From NCBI GenBank assembly GCA_031404455.1, contig JANNHP010000067.1, forward strand, positions 1 through 5,403: a stretch of 5,403 bases of DNA, given 5' to 3'. The first letter of the stretch is position 1, and the number at the start of each line of letters is the position of its first letter. The stretch is from JANNHP01 sp031404455. Lineage in GTDB: Bacteria; Planctomycetota; JAJSAM01; JAJVHW01. The notes beneath the pieces are model-generated. The model did not search any database. It was given only the letters and a program-made list of their open reading frames with translations, and had not been told where the DNA came from. This document shows, one piece after another, positions 4,804 through 5,403 of the stretch. The position numbers were made by a program, and so were the translations under genes.

Positions 4804-5403
4804 CTACTTGAAGGCCTTCTCGAGCGACTTCTTCGACGCCGTGCGGTCGAGGAGGGAGTCGGCGGCCTTGCGGCAGCGGCCCGCGAGTTCCTGGTCCGGC
4901 TCGGCGGCGGCGATCCGGCGCAGCGCCTCGGCGCCCGACTCGGGCGAGCCCATCCAGGCGATGGCGACCGCGCAGGCCGCACGCGAACGGAGCTTCGCGT
5001 CGAGACCGCCCGCGAGAAGGCGCGACTCGACGGCCTCGGCGACGCGGCGCGCCGCGTCGGGAGTCGCCGCGGCCTCGATGCGGTCGGCGTCGAGGGCGCT
5101 CGCGAGCACCGTCGGGTCCTTCTCCTCGCGGACGATGCGGACCAGGTAGTCGCTGAACGCGGCGCTCGGGGTGTGGTCGAGGATCTGCATCAGCGCGCGG
5201 TGCACCGCGGGCTCGGCGTTCGACGGATGCCGCGTGAGGTACTCCGAGAGACGCGGGTCCTTCGCCCATCCGCCCGCGACGGCCTTGGCGAGGCCCGCCC
5301 GCGCGGCGTTGCCGGACGCGAGCGCCGCCGCGACCGCCGCGAGATCCTCGGCCTCGACGGGCGAGACGCGTCCGCGCCACGCCTCGCCGTCGAAGACCGC
5401 TTC
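4804..5403 (-). CDS. Alpha-helical HEAT-like repeat protein, 5' truncated
   Basis: 199 residues are visible. The frame runs off the right edge without a stop, beginning EAVFDGEAWRGRVSPVEAEDL, so the start is outside the window; GTG 5205 and the in-frame ATG shortly after it are internal codons. The composition is rich in Ala, Arg, Leu, Glu and Asp, with successive amphipathic helices broken by short turns: AAVAAALASGNAARAGLAKA, then VHRALMQILDHTPSAAFSDY, then SRAACAVAIAWMGSPESGAE and ALRRIAAAEPDQELAG. This pattern is seen in HEAT or armadillo-like repeats used for protein contacts. No catalytic motif or membrane segment is visible. The C-terminus is basic (TASKKSLEKAFK) and the gene ends in TAG followed by a probable terminator, so it is a separate transcription unit from the TetR operon. 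The fold is inferred from composition and helix periodicity only; the role is unknown. Confidence 0.75.
   Translation of the reverse strand, partial: EAVFDGEAWRGRVSPVEAEDLAAVAAALASGNAARAGLAKAVAGGWAKDPRLSEYLTRHPSNAEPAVHRALMQILDHTPSAAFSDYLVRIVREEKDPTVLASALDADRIEAAATPDAARRVAEAVESRLLAGGLDAKLRSRAACAVAIAWMGSPESGAEALRRIAAAEPDQELAGRCRKAADSLLDRTASKKSLEKAFK

Overview
The window is uniformly GC-rich bacterial DNA with G or C at most third codon positions. It holds seven protein-coding genes, the outer two cut by the window edges, and no RNA genes, mobile elements or CRISPR. The gene types fit a Gram-negative-like bacterium with an outer envelope: an exported FFGEDLN-type surface protein, a lipoprotein and Sec signals. 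Planctomycetota, Myxococcota, Acidobacteriota or a related high-GC lineage are possible, but I cannot fix the phylum from sequence alone.

Plus-strand half (2-3163): the 3' part of a transglutaminase-like protein whose predicted nucleophilic Cys is Ser; a 183-aa lipoprotein that looks like a thioredoxin/peroxiredoxin-type fold without redox cysteines; and a 499-aa secreted protein with an N-terminal FFGEDLN/GFYATDVGD beta-sandwich module followed by a C-terminal region that appears internally duplicated. This last gene ends tail-to-tail with, and overlaps by 11 bp, the TetR gene of the opposite strand.

Minus-strand half (5403-3153): the 3' part of an alpha-helical, HEAT-like protein ends at a probable terminator. 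Immediately after it begins a compact three-gene operon: a small three-helix membrane protein (4660-4211), a DCC/DUF393-family protein that has lost both CxxC cysteines (4209-3838) and a TetR-family regulator (3854-3153). The genes are separated by 1 nt and by a 17-bp overlap, so they are probably translationally coupled. The operon promoter region carries two copies of the palindrome TTGAAC-NN-GTTCAA, 49 bp apart. One covers the predicted transcription start and the other lies just upstream of the -35. This is the arrangement expected for a self-regulated TetR unit.

The points most worth a second look are this operator pair, with a third palindrome exactly at its midpoint, the self-contained membrane protein/DCC/TetR module, and three neighbouring proteins of thiol-chemistry folds that lack the thiol. 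No stretch longer than about 143 bases is without a gene; that longest gap (4661-4803) contains the terminator, operators and promoter.
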